Source: Rickettsiaceae bacterium | GTDB taxonomy: Bacteria > Pseudomonadota > Alphaproteobacteria > Rickettsiales > Rickettsiaceae | Direction: 5' to 3' | Assembly: GCA_024236375.1 (NCBI GenBank) | Contig: JACKKP010000001.1 | Location: forward strand, 234,001 to 298,000 | Length of the DNA stretch: 64,000 nucleotides | Shown here: positions 54,701 through 63,788 of the stretch, one piece after another | Layout: each line of letters opens with the position of its first letter | How positions within the stretch are numbered: position 1 is the first letter of the stretch | Notes under the pieces: generated by a model | The model's input: only the letters and a program-made list of their open reading frames with translations | What the model was told of the DNA's origin: nothing | Databases searched by the model: none | Made by a program: the position numbers and the translations under genes

Positions 54701-56764
54701 CCACTATTGACAAAGGAACAATTAGCCTTGGATCCCAAAATTGCTGCAAAAATAGACAGAAAAATACTCGACAAAAATATCGACAAAAATATCGACAAAA
54801 ATATCGACAAAAATATCGACAAAACTCGAAAAAAACCGCAAGAAGAAATTAAAAAGCAAGAATTGATTGCAGATAAGAAAAAAACCTTACAAAAAAGTAA
54901 TTCTGCTAAGAATATTAAAAATCTTGAAAGTGAAACTGGGAAAACAAAACTAAAAAGAACTAATTCTTCTCCAGATCTAAAAGCATTAGAACAAGATACT
55001 AGAAAGATAACAAGAAATAATGTAGAGCAACGTGACAGTTTTGATCAATTGACAAAATCTAAAATAGAACAATCACAAGATCAAAAACGTGAGTTACCAG
55101 AACAAGCATCTGTTAAAAAAACAGATTCTACCAAGCAGAATATAGCTAACATAAATAGCCAAAACCAGGCTAAAACAGCTCAAGCTCAGACCCAGAGGAA
55201 TGATATTACTCAAGAAAAATTAAAACAAGGTCAAGAGAAAAAATTAACTAAATCGCAATCTGCACAAGATCTCACTTCAGATAAACAGAATTTACAGAAC
55301 ATTGATCAAAGGGTGGGAAGTAAGATATCTCAAGCGCAAGAAGGTACAAAAGATCTCACTGGCCAACCAGCGGAAAAAATAAATTTAGCTAAAACTTTAG
55401 AGGATAATAAGAACCCGAATACCAGAACAAACGTAATGGATAGAGAAACTGCATCACAAAAAGCTGAAGCGCGTCAAGAAACCCAATTAAGTGCAGAAAC
55501 ACGTTCGGAAACTACTAAGAATAATGTTGATGAGGTTAAGAGGGATACATCACAGGCTGATATAGTTGGAAAGCAGCAAACAGGTCCGGATCAAACAAGT
55601 ACTAATGCAGATACAACTTCTAAAAATGAGACAATAGAAGTTAATACAAAAAACCTGTCTAATAAACAAGGGGAACAACAATTACCTAATAATCACGATA
55701 AGGAAGCCAAGTTAAACCAAGATCAAGAACTAGTTAAACGTGATATTTCAGATAAGCTGATTAAACCTAAAGCAGATAAAAAAGAGGAAAAAGAAGTTAA
55801 GAAAAAGGAAAAAGAAGTTAAGAACGAACCTAAAGAAAAGAAACAACCAAAAGAAGCTGAAAAATCTCAAGATCCAAGAATGCACTATGATCAAGATGAG
55901 GTTGATAAAGGCAATTTAGCTAAAACTGAAGAAGACAGCAAAATAATTGAAGATAACCTTCCTAGAGAAAGTACAGAAGAGCATAAGGAGCATAAATTAG
56001 AAGAAACTCAAAATAAAACAAAAACTACTCTAGATAATGACGATCAGCACGAAGTAGATAAAAGAGATCGCTCAAAAGCCACAGTGGAGAACAATGAATC
56101 AGTGGATAAACCACAAGCAGAGAGTAAATCTGCTAACCAAGATAATAAAACGATACAAGAAAAGGAAATTGGTGATAAAGCACAATCTGAATCAGATTCT
56201 GAATTAACAGAGAAAAATAAAATACAATCTGAAGCAGCGAAAGATAATGAACCTTCTCAAAACAAAGATTTACGATCAGCAGAAGTTTCACCTGATATAA
56301 ATAATGAAGATCTAGCAAGAGTAGATGATCAAAGTTCAAATGATCAGAAAGCTCAACTAAATGAAGCAAAACAAGAAAATATGAAGCAAGAGGTCAGTCC
56401 AAGTGAACCTGCTCAGAATGAACCAGAAAATCAAACACAAAAACCACAAGAAAAAGATAATAATAATGAAGAAGAGCTCAAATCGCAGAGAAATTCTTCA
56501 ACTTCTAATAATCTAGAAGAGCGAGAGCAAAATTTGTCTCAAGATAATATTGAAAAACCAACAATAGATAAATTGGAAAAAGCAGAAAAGTCAGAAACAG
56601 AAAGAGATAAACCTGATAATAAAGAAGATAATGTTAAGACGGAGCAAGATAAAGCTCAAGATATGTATGAGAGAAGCCGCCAACAATATGAAGAAGAGCA
56701 AAGGCAGAAAAGGGAGGCAGCGCTGAACAATATGACAGAAATTAAACCAACAAAACGTAAATGA
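51752..56764 (+). CDS. virB6: VirB6-family type IV secretion membrane protein, fourth paralog, very long tail
   Basis: A 1670-residue paralog. The start could also be the ATG at 51770 (MRLRNILILVLCISICSL), which gives a better signal-peptide start. The extracytoplasmic domain spans about residues 40-500, the VirB6 core about 515-830 (with APIFISFILFERTRSIFDSWISLMF). About 800 residues of charged, low-complexity tail follow, rich in Lys, Glu, Gln, Asn. It contains five tandem (I/L)DKN units and four repeats of a K/R-S/T-N-S-x-x-D/N-L type motif. The tail is predicted to be disordered and is not explained by the VirB6 fold. Confidence 0.92.
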   Translation: MLLVEYMRLRNILILVLCISICSLPAYILLAGGAIASEENPSETSNSSDEIVNNTLDTTQDALTKYPWMDATFDTISNFLSFCIEVPQFPGMKQSSVVVNLQQNPQWVSTGIKVEKDKTLQMEWLGNGMQAKPRKYKVMYRIDPRFSIPQVFIQKYNYETGHYTSDFHEYQNGLLVEYQQTPEMDLANRINDFDNYFHFVNRPRIILNNKDVVNITLDYSRNFFQNAQMNNELGALNELSIIYTESSLPDNRIIYSNATIFCEYGITEANAAYGTYCINGVYRDQSGSYSSWMGKIANSAFEANKTNMNRCADNANGRNNTPLCYYDKGRGMSITVNNNSIKDMQDSFKTSPFTGVDFFYHRSDFGGALDFVTFWDIDNMYNGYNQFMVDWPSDGDYFAFLSSVNTASSNISLNYLYFGRYLMDIEIGNSEYTVSNEDLNNVQVEYIISPDSTPSDSEIGTTIDMQYRGNAYETGYIYVRAKKLDDNLSGTIHIKFANYTGSSFISDLIYEVVLKPLRDQFNEFTKLIYTGFINDDALINALKLMIILYISIYALMFLGGAIEITVTDLVIRILKIGLVSVLFTPDSWDFFNTYVFNLFTNGIDYLMSSVSGVTSSVGNPFGFIDPIFDRYTDPTIFALLFIQLLQLQLAIVFFAILVIYAMFLYIKAIVQVIVAYCVAFVGLAVMISLAPIFISFILFERTRSIFDSWISLMFNYLIEPTILLIFFLFIDQIMAEQLLKTVAKSCWGTLIPLAIYLDLNKVGIPLDFSFSLPFLPGIPFYIPEILESETIEDMFGKNGTIAQIASSTFLLFAISKLAGGMTSFVSTLAQQLTHVYVEAAPGQSRSQTMAESILGDLGKASSAARAPFAAAANWGKGFANNKLIGQKISASRVESSFAEREAAIDPKLFSGIKEGDSLKSGIKAGNNNLVGSKTTDDLGALRKQSGTPQQPALDVPSKQRLQRSNSISDFRKLQGDNKSLDAKPLLTKEQLALDPKIAAKIDRKILDKNIDKNIDKNIDKNIDKTRKKPQEEIKKQELIADKKKTLQKSNSAKNIKNLESETGKTKLKRTNSSPDLKALEQDTRKITRNNVEQRDSFDQLTKSKIEQSQDQKRELPEQASVKKTDSTKQNIANINSQNQAKTAQAQTQRNDITQEKLKQGQEKKLTKSQSAQDLTSDKQNLQNIDQRVGSKISQAQEGTKDLTGQPAEKINLAKTLEDNKNPNTRTNVMDRETASQKAEARQETQLSAETRSETTKNNVDEVKRDTSQADIVGKQQTGPDQTSTNADTTSKNETIEVNTKNLSNKQGEQQLPNNHDKEAKLNQDQELVKRDISDKLIKPKADKKEEKEVKKKEKEVKNEPKEKKQPKEAEKSQDPRMHYDQDEVDKGNLAKTEEDSKIIEDNLPRESTEEHKEHKLEETQNKTKTTLDNDDQHEVDKRDRSKATVENNESVDKPQAESKSANQDNKTIQEKEIGDKAQSESDSELTEKNKIQSEAAKDNEPSQNKDLRSAEVSPDINNEDLARVDDQSSNDQKAQLNEAKQENMKQEVSPSEPAQNEPENQTQKPQEKDNNNEEELKSQRNSSTSNNLEEREQNLSQDNIEKPTIDKLEKAEKSETERDKPDNKEDNVKTEQDKAQDMYERSRQQYEEEQRQKREAALNNMTEIKPTKRK
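54767..54826 (+). repeat. Five tandem 12-bp units coding for DKN(I) repeats
   Basis: Units of (a/c)tcgacaaaaat start at 54767, 54779, 54791, 54803 and 54815, the last one ending in act. In-frame coding repeat, (I/L)DKN. The identical units point to recent replication slippage. Confidence 0.9.
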
Positions 56765-59700
56765 AGAATCATTGGATAATTGCAATTTTATTATTTCTAT
56801 CTGCTTGTTCGGGAGAAAGGTGTATTGACGCTGACGATTTTGGGCATGCGGTGTTCAACGTATCTTCGCGTTACAGCACTGAAGACTTAGAAGGGCAAAT
56901 ACAAGATAAGCAAGTAGCACCATGGATTGAAACAAATTATCGTTTAAGTGGTAAACCTTTGGCTATTACGGTAAAAGGGTGGGATTATAATGTAGAGCCT
57001 AATAATGATGCAGAGTTATCTGCTTGGTGCCCTTGGTTTGGCAAACCTGGTGAGGAAAATATTTTAGGTGGATTTTGCGTAAGATTAAAAGAATGTGAAT
57101 TTGAAAATGAAGATACTTGTAGTCAAGAAGCCGATGCACCAATTGTAAATGCTCCATGTATTTTAAAGAAAGGCGTCGGATTATATGCATTAATTGCAAA
57201 GAAAGGAACCGATCCTAATCTTAGTCTCGAAACAAGAAAACAGCCGGAAGGCATTAATTTTCATGTAGGAGCTAAGACAACTGAATATAATATGTATGAA
57301 ATAGATCGAAATGGTAAAACACGCCAAGCTGGGGGAAGGGTATATCAATATACTAGCGAAGAACAAAGACTAGATAATATAAATAATAAGTTATATTTCA
57401 AAATTTTAGATAAATTTTACGATGATAATAGTGGAAAATATAAAGTAGTGATCAAATCTGGTATCGATAATGTTGATGCAGATCCCATTTTTTACATTAC
57501 AAGCTTGGTAAAAACATTTTTATTTGGTGATAATAATAATCAAGGAATATCACAAAGAATTTATACTGGTATTATTAATAATGATGGTTATAGATATAGC
57601 GTTCAAGCATTACTGACCTTATATATAATTTATACAGCACTTATATATCTTGCGGGTCATATCGAGTTGACCCGTACAGAATTAATTACCAGAATCGTTA
57701 AAATAGCAATAGTAGCTGCGTTGCTTAATACAGAAATAAGTTGGAGTTTTTTTAATGATTACTTATTTGTGTATTTTGTTGGAGTAGTAGAACAAATACT
57801 AAAAATTATATTTGACATAGGTGCTACAGGGCCAGGTGCAGCAAGCATTATAGGCTTATTAATTGCCCCTCAAACTTTATATAAATTACTTGCATTATTA
57901 TTTACTGATTGGCTTGGCATAGTATACATCATAGTTTTCTTGATAATTATTACAGTATTATTATTGATATTTTTCCAAGCCACTGTGATTTATCTGACAG
58001 CACTAATTGCCATTAGTCTAATGTTAATGATGGGTCCAGTATTTATCTGTTTTTTATTATTTGATTTTACACGATCTTTATTTGATAACTGGCTCAAACA
58101 ATTAATATCGCATGCTTTCCAGCCTATAATATTATTCACTGGGGTAATATTTATTTCAGTAATGATTAGACATGAAATATATGCTTCGCTGGGTTTTAGG
58201 ATATGTAAATATAATATATTACATATGGTAGGGGCACTTGGGGGGTCAACTGTAGGTGATCCATTAGGATCTTTGAGTAGCTCAGATTTAGATCTTACAG
58301 GAGGCGGAGTTTCTAACTTAAGTGATTCCTCTACTTTAACTACTATAGCCAATCTAAGAGATTCGCTATTTTATTGGTGGTTTCCTGAACCAATGATAGG
58401 AAGTAATTTTAGTAGGGAACTTAGAATGATTCCTATTCCGGAAGCGCATTTTCCTAATGAAGACTCTCCGGGATTTATTAGCGGTACTGGTTCAAGCTCA
58501 AATTTCTGTGAACCATATGGTTGTATTGGTGAAAGATATGTAGATTTACCATTCTTAGATCCTCAAAAAGATATTAGAAGAATAAATCATTTTTGGAATG
58601 GTAACTTTGTACAAATTGATGGATTAATATTTATTGTAATTGCCCTATATTTATTGTTTAAATTTAATGGTTTAGCTGTCAATGTGGCAAGATTTTTAAC
58701 AGGTACTACTAATAATACATCTAATATTCAAAAGGTTGCAAATCAGGCGTTAAGTGATATGAAAGGGGCCTTCAAAGTGGTCTCAAAAAAATTAAATAAA
58801 GCTGCTATAGGGGCAACTAGCATAGTAGGAAAAGGAGCAGGATTCGCTCGAAGCCAAATTGATAAAAGTGGGAGTACTAACGGTATTGCACGAGGTTTAT
58901 CTAAGACTCTTGGTGCCGTCGAATTAACTAGTAAGTTTACTTCGAATATGTTAGAGCAAGGTGTTGGTAATACTGCTAAAGCTATATTTAAAGAAAAAAC
59001 AAAAAACATTACACCATCAGCATTTTTGGACAGAATGCGTATTAGGGCATTAAAAAAAGAAGCTTTGTCTGGTAAAGGAAGTAAAGCTGTTTTATCTGAA
59101 GTGCGTAAGAAAACTGGTTTAACTCAAGACGGTTTGAACCCTAATGCGAAAAAAGATTATGAAAAAGCTCTGGCTGAAAAAATACTACCATTTGTAGATA
59201 AAAAACTACCACAAGAAAAGCGCATGAAGGTTGCACAATCCACTGCTAAATCTTTGTCCGATAAGAAAATAGGAGATATTGACAAAGAATTGGGACTAAT
59301 GAAATATGGTAAAAAATTTGACAAGTTATCTGACTCGGAAAAACTAGAGATTAAAAAACTTACAAGTGATAGATCATTAAGAAAATTATCTAATGATGCA
59401 GCTAAAGCACGTGAATTCCAGAAAGCATATGTCGAAGCTTATGCAAGACTTTCTGAGCAAGGTGTTGGCATGATTGGTAAAGATGTCAAAGCAGTGCGTA
59501 TACTTGAAAAAGCACGTCATAATTATAAGCAAATGAAAGAAGATGATAAAAAAGCAGATTTATTATTAGGTAAAAAAATACTAGGAGTACTAGATAATAA
59601 TTCATACGTACCAGATAGAAAGCAGAATCCTCAACTGCGTACTTTAGGAGAAATTAAGGCTTTAGAAAGACAAGCGTTTAGAGATACACAAGTTGAAAGA

Positions 59701-60708
59701 AAAATTGATAGGTGGAATAATAGAGAGAAAACTAATGTAACTAATCCTGAATTTATTGCTTGGGCTGAAAAGAATAGACCTGGGCGGGTCGCGCTATATA
59801 AAAAATTAGCTAATGAAGAAGCTGAGATTCAATTAAGAAGAGAAATAATTAATAACAAAAAAATATTTGGTGAAGCACATTTAAGTAGTAAAGCGACTAA
59901 TGGCCAATCAAAACAATCTATAGATGAATTGAGAAAAGTTGAAGATAGTTTAATCAAAAGTGATCGTATTATTGGTCGAGAAGAGGAGTATAAATTGCGT
60001 GTAGAAGAAGCTTCTTCAGTAATAAGAGAATTTGTCCAAAAAGATAAGGCTAATAATGATAAACGTACATCACCTGAATTAAAATCTTCGGAAGCTCGTA
60101 ATAATACTTCAGAATCTAATCCTAAAACAAATATAAGTGCTCCACAGGAAAAAAGCGAGACAAAGGAAAGTAAAGCTCCAAGCCAAGATAGAGTTAATTT
60201 ATCTAAGCAAGAAGGTTCAACACCAGAGATTGTTGAGAATGTACGTGCACCACAATCAAAGCTTGATGCAAACCAAAAGAGTAAATTAAACGAGGGTTCA
60301 CAAGAAGCTGCAATTAAATCAGAAAAAACCAATACATCAATACCAGAAGCAAGAGGAACTGAAGCATCTGATACTAAAAATAACAATGTACCACCTAATG
60401 ATAAATCTAGAACTGATAATAACGTCAAAAAAGAAGCGCCAGAGGCCACAGTTCCGAAAGAAGATAATAGAACTTTAGATAATATGCTCAGTGATATTAA
60501 CAAAGAAATGGCTAATACAAAATCAAATAGTCCAAGATATCAGGAACTAAGTAAAGTGAAAGCAGCTATTGAAACTTATGAGAAAAATCAAATTGTTTTA
60601 GACCAAATAGAGCAGCGCAAAGAGAAAATCCGTACTACTATCGGAGCTAAGATAAACCGGATTAATGACTATAGAAAGAGAGCAAAATTAGATGAATATG
60701 AAGGGTAG
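56761..60708 (+). CDS. virB6: VirB6-family type IV secretion protein, fifth paralog, predicted lipoprotein
   Basis: A 1315-residue paralog overlapping the preceding stop by four bases (ATGA). The N-terminus MKNHWIIAILLFLSACSGE has a lipobox LSAC, so Cys16 should be lipidated by Lgt. The Cys-containing extracytoplasmic domain covers about residues 20-270. The VirB6 core lies at about 275-490 (GPVFICFLLFDFTRSLFDNWLKQLISHAFQP). A further membrane helix is near 615-640. The hydrophilic tail (about 650-1315) contains coiled-coil-like helical parts rich in Lys/Glu and an acidic-basic alternating end. Last gene of the secretion block. Confidence 0.92.
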   Translation: MKNHWIIAILLFLSACSGERCIDADDFGHAVFNVSSRYSTEDLEGQIQDKQVAPWIETNYRLSGKPLAITVKGWDYNVEPNNDAELSAWCPWFGKPGEENILGGFCVRLKECEFENEDTCSQEADAPIVNAPCILKKGVGLYALIAKKGTDPNLSLETRKQPEGINFHVGAKTTEYNMYEIDRNGKTRQAGGRVYQYTSEEQRLDNINNKLYFKILDKFYDDNSGKYKVVIKSGIDNVDADPIFYITSLVKTFLFGDNNNQGISQRIYTGIINNDGYRYSVQALLTLYIIYTALIYLAGHIELTRTELITRIVKIAIVAALLNTEISWSFFNDYLFVYFVGVVEQILKIIFDIGATGPGAASIIGLLIAPQTLYKLLALLFTDWLGIVYIIVFLIIITVLLLIFFQATVIYLTALIAISLMLMMGPVFICFLLFDFTRSLFDNWLKQLISHAFQPIILFTGVIFISVMIRHEIYASLGFRICKYNILHMVGALGGSTVGDPLGSLSSSDLDLTGGGVSNLSDSSTLTTIANLRDSLFYWWFPEPMIGSNFSRELRMIPIPEAHFPNEDSPGFISGTGSSSNFCEPYGCIGERYVDLPFLDPQKDIRRINHFWNGNFVQIDGLIFIVIALYLLFKFNGLAVNVARFLTGTTNNTSNIQKVANQALSDMKGAFKVVSKKLNKAAIGATSIVGKGAGFARSQIDKSGSTNGIARGLSKTLGAVELTSKFTSNMLEQGVGNTAKAIFKEKTKNITPSAFLDRMRIRALKKEALSGKGSKAVLSEVRKKTGLTQDGLNPNAKKDYEKALAEKILPFVDKKLPQEKRMKVAQSTAKSLSDKKIGDIDKELGLMKYGKKFDKLSDSEKLEIKKLTSDRSLRKLSNDAAKAREFQKAYVEAYARLSEQGVGMIGKDVKAVRILEKARHNYKQMKEDDKKADLLLGKKILGVLDNNSYVPDRKQNPQLRTLGEIKALERQAFRDTQVERKIDRWNNREKTNVTNPEFIAWAEKNRPGRVALYKKLANEEAEIQLRREIINNKKIFGEAHLSSKATNGQSKQSIDELRKVEDSLIKSDRIIGREEEYKLRVEEASSVIREFVQKDKANNDKRTSPELKSSEARNNTSESNPKTNISAPQEKSETKESKAPSQDRVNLSKQEGSTPEIVENVRAPQSKLDANQKSKLNEGSQEAAIKSEKTNTSIPEARGTEASDTKNNNVPPNDKSRTDNNVKKEAPEATVPKEDNRTLDNMLSDINKEMANTKSNSPRYQELSKVKAAIETYEKNQIVLDQIEQRKEKIRTTIGAKINRINDYRKRAKLDEYEG

Positions 60709-61068
60709 CTATATAAGATGTTAGTTAACCTAGCAGTATTAGTTGGATATTATATAACTTACTTTTTTCTAGGATCGCAGTTATTGTTCTAGCTAAACAC
60801 TGATCATCGTATTTATAAAGCCTTATAAAAGTTGTAATTCAGCCCATTCAAGCCCTGTCAATAAAGAAGTTCAGAAGCATTAGAATAGTTCTTTACAATA
60901 GAGTATTGCTGAGGTGTGAGTAAGAGAAAAAGCGGTAGGCTAATCTCAAATGCTGGATCAACCAACATTTACCTTATATGGAAGACTTACATAGAGCAAT
61001 TTCTTTTTGCTTTAAATGCACTATTCTATTGTAAATGACTATATAAGCGCATCAAAAAAATAACATAG
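60709..61068. other. Intergenic region after the virB6 block
   Basis: 360 bp with no gene. An inverted repeat of imperfect match (tttacaatagagta at 60892-60905 and tattctattgtaaa at 61022-61035) encloses about 115 bp. It resembles the ends of a small degraded mobile element or a long hairpin, but I cannot decide. No promoter or terminator with clear form is seen. Confidence 0.4.
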
Positions 61069-61599
61069 TTAAATCATTCTTTGCATTACTTGGTCTTTTC
61101 GCACAAAAAAATGGAAGAATGCAGCACCAATATGTAAACATACTAAACTTACTAATATCCAAGCGGAGAATATATGTATTTTATGAAATAAATTAGATAT
61201 AGGTAATGATTTTTGAAAAGAGCTTATAGTGAAAAAATTATATATATTTACATCATAGCCTGCATATAAAGACATCATAAGGCCACTAAAAGGCATTAAT
61301 ATTAAGAAAAAATATAATGCAAAATGTGTTAGTTTAGCCATTAAAGAGAAAATAAGAGGCAAACCTGCAGGAGGTAATACTGGGGTATTTAAAATTTTCC
61401 ATAATAACCTGGTTAGGCCAATGATTAATACTACTACTCCAGTAGCCTTATGTATTCCATAAATCTCATATTTTTGCGGTGAATTTTCCATGTTGGTCAT
61501 AATAAACCCTGCGGTAAGTAACGTAATAACCAGTAAAGCAGTCACCCAATGAAATAATTTTGCAATAAAGCCATATGATTTAGTAGTATTAGTAATCAT
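61069..61599 (-). CDS. Cytochrome b561
   Basis: A 176-residue membrane protein with four transmembrane helices. It follows the bacterial cytochrome b561 (CybB) pattern: heme-ligand histidines in IAKLFHWVTALLV (first helix), EIYGIHKATGVVVLIIGLTRLLW (second) and in HKIHIFSAWILVSLVCLHIGAAFFHFF (fourth). It probably carries electrons between quinones and an acceptor at the inner membrane; the partner is unknown. Monocistronic, on the opposite strand from der, with about 175 bp between the two start codons. Confidence 0.9.
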   Translation of the reverse strand: MITNTTKSYGFIAKLFHWVTALLVITLLTAGFIMTNMENSPQKYEIYGIHKATGVVVLIIGLTRLLWKILNTPVLPPAGLPLIFSLMAKLTHFALYFFLILMPFSGLMMSLYAGYDVNIYNFFTISSFQKSLPISNLFHKIHIFSAWILVSLVCLHIGAAFFHFFVRKDQVMQRMI

Positions 61600-61774
61600 T
61601 TTATCTATATATCAGTTAACATATTTACTTTAGAGTTTCTTTGTAAAAAAAGAAACAACAAATTATCTTTTTTCATAAGTTTAGCGCTAACTGTATCTAT
61701 CAAATTCTAAATTTTTATTTATATATAAACAAATTTATGCTAAAAATGGGGGCGAAAATAATATTTGACTGATT

Positions 61775-63121
61775 ATGAAATATAAAATTGCCTTTGTGGG
61801 GCGCCCTAATGTTGGCAAATCAACGCTTTTTAACAGGCTAAGTATAGATAAAAAAGCTATAGTACATGATCGCCCTGGAGTGACTAGAGATCGTAAATAT
61901 TCGGATGCAAGAGTAGGTGAGTTTAAGTTTATCGCGATAGATACTCCTGGATTAGAAGAAGCGGAAGAAGGCAAATTAGAGCATCGTATGATGCAACAAA
62001 CTATTACTGCTATTAGGGAAGCCGATTTAGTGTGCCTAGTAATTGATAATCAAACAGGAATCACTCCAACGGATAAGTTTTTTGCAGATATGATTAGAAA
62101 AAACCATTCTAATTATATAGTTATAGTAAATAAAACTGAAAAAACTTTTATATATGACAAGGAATATCATAAATTAGGTTTTGGTACTCCAGTTCCTATT
62201 TCCGCTGAGCATGGTCAAGGTATGGCATATCTCTATGAAGCATTCATGGAAAAATTGGACATGGAACAACAGAGTCAGTTCATCGATCCTTTAAAAAGTA
62301 ACGCATTGCACATAGTAGTAGCAGGTAGACCTAATGCTGGTAAGTCAACTTTTATTAATGCCATTATAGGAGAAGAAAGACTATTGACTGGTAAAGAAGC
62401 TGGTATTACTAGAGAATCGATAGAAGTTTCATGGGAATATAAAGGAAATGCTATGAAATTAATCGATACTGCTGGACTTCGTAAGCGTTCTAATGTTACA
62501 AAAACTTTAGAGAAATTATCTACAAGCGATACTACAGCTAGTATAAGATTTGCTAATATTGTGGTGTTGATGTTAGATGCTACTATGGCATTAGAAAGCC
62601 AAGACATTAATATTGGTAATTATGTCATTGACGAAGGAAGAAGTATTGTTATTGTAGTTAATAAATGGGATTTAGTTAAAGATAAAAAGAAATATCAAGA
62701 AGAATTCGAGTATCAGATTAATAAATTATTGCCCCAGATTAAAGACGTTCCAGTAGTATATATTTCTGCTATTGATGGTCAGCAAACTGATTTAGTATTA
62801 GATGCTTGTATAGAAATCTATAAATTATGGAATCGTAGAATTACAACAAGTAAATTAAATGATTGGTTACCATTTGTGATTAACCAACATCCGCTACCTT
62901 TACATAAGAAATTAGGTAGAAGAGTACGTATAAAATATATTACTCAGATTAAAACTCGTCCTCCTACGTTTAAATTATTTTCCAACGATCCAGAGAGTAT
63001 TCCTGATTCATATAAAAAATATTTGTTAAATAGTTTGAGACACGACTTTGGCATGCCTGGTGTGCCTATACGCTTATATTTTGTTAAATCTGACAATCCA
63101 TATGAAAAAAGCAAAAAATAG
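61775..63121 (+). CDS. der: Ribosome-associated GTPase Der (EngA)
   Basis: Essential double-domain GTPase for 50S ribosome assembly. The first G domain has GRPNVGKST from residue 9, DTPGLEE and NKTE at the NKxD position. The second has GRPNAGKST from residue 184, DTAGLRKRSN and NKWDLV. The KH-like C-terminal domain ends with RHDFGMPGVPIRLYFVKSDNPYEK. The 448-residue length is normal. In the first domain the base-recognition motif is NKTE instead of NKxD, a conservative change. It overlaps hemD by 20 bases. Confidence 0.96.
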   Translation: MKYKIAFVGRPNVGKSTLFNRLSIDKKAIVHDRPGVTRDRKYSDARVGEFKFIAIDTPGLEEAEEGKLEHRMMQQTITAIREADLVCLVIDNQTGITPTDKFFADMIRKNHSNYIVIVNKTEKTFIYDKEYHKLGFGTPVPISAEHGQGMAYLYEAFMEKLDMEQQSQFIDPLKSNALHIVVAGRPNAGKSTFINAIIGEERLLTGKEAGITRESIEVSWEYKGNAMKLIDTAGLRKRSNVTKTLEKLSTSDTTASIRFANIVVLMLDATMALESQDINIGNYVIDEGRSIVIVVNKWDLVKDKKKYQEEFEYQINKLLPQIKDVPVVYISAIDGQQTDLVLDACIEIYKLWNRRITTSKLNDWLPFVINQHPLPLHKKLGRRVRIKYITQIKTRPPTFKLFSNDPESIPDSYKKYLLNSLRHDFGMPGVPIRLYFVKSDNPYEKSKK

Positions 63122-63788
63122 CGTATTACTTACGCGCAGTATAGAAGAAAATGCTAAAATAAAAGAAATTTTAAAAGATTCACCTATTCAAATAATAGAA
63201 TGTCCGTTAATTCATTACCAATTATCATCGGTTGATTGGGATAGGCTTAAATTATATGACTATGTAATTGTGACTAGTAAGTTTCTTGCTAAGTGTTTTC
63301 CTGTAAATAACAACCTAAATCTGAAAATTTTTGTAGTAGGTAAAGTTTCAGCATCTATATTACAAGAAAAAGGTTATAAGATTGAGTTGTGCACGGAAAA
63401 TGCATCGCAAATAAAAAATTATCTTAATCAACAAGAAACATTGAGAGCTAAAAACATTATATATTTTTGTGGTAATTATATTTCTACTATAATGCCTAAT
63501 TTTGTTGAACAATATGAAGCCTATAAAGTCTCTTATCAGCATGATTTAACAGCGGATCAGATAGCATCATTTAAAATGCCAATTGCTTATATTATGATTT
63601 ATTCCGAGAATTGTGCTAAAACTTTGTTGCGTATAATAGTAAAATATAATTTACAAGGTTACTTAAATAATACTATTATTATTTCTATAAGTGATAAAGT
63701 GGATAAGATTCTAAACCCCCTTTGTACTAAAATTGTGATTCGATCTACAAATGAGCAAATGATTAGTTATTTAAAAGCGAACATATGA
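63102..63788 (+). CDS. hemD: Uroporphyrinogen-III synthase
   Basis: A predicted 228-residue enzyme that closes hydroxymethylbilane to uroporphyrinogen III in the heme pathway. The family is poorly conserved; support comes from the start KNSVLLTRSIEENAKI, the YDYVIVTSKFLAKCF type segment, FVVGKVSASILQEKGY, and KMPIAYIMIYSENCAKTLLRI, SISDKVDKILNP. I place the start at the ATG inside the der 3' end (MKKAKNS); a longer frame from 63048 would add 18 hydrophobic residues with no family match. It ends in ATGA with the next gene. hemA is at 29788. Confidence 0.8.
   Translation: MKKAKNSVLLTRSIEENAKIKEILKDSPIQIIECPLIHYQLSSVDWDRLKLYDYVIVTSKFLAKCFPVNNNLNLKIFVVGKVSASILQEKGYKIELCTENASQIKNYLNQQETLRAKNIIYFCGNYISTIMPNFVEQYEAYKVSYQHDLTADQIASFKMPIAYIMIYSENCAKTLLRIIVKYNLQGYLNNTIIISISDKVDKILNPLCTKIVIRSTNEQMISYLKANI

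Noticed and set aside
54767..54826. Tandem 12-bp repeat considered as a CRISPR or iteron array
   Set aside because: Units are contiguous without spacers and in frame with the VirB6 coding sequence, giving DKN repeats.
59829..60503. 224-codon antisense frame in the fifth VirB6 tail
   Set aside because: Leu/Ser-rich reading opposite Lys/Glu-rich coding sequence; no ribosome site.
63048..63101. Earlier start for hemD inside der
   Set aside because: It would add 18 hydrophobic residues unrelated to the family; the ATG at 63102 gives a normal N-terminus and a 20-base overlap with der.
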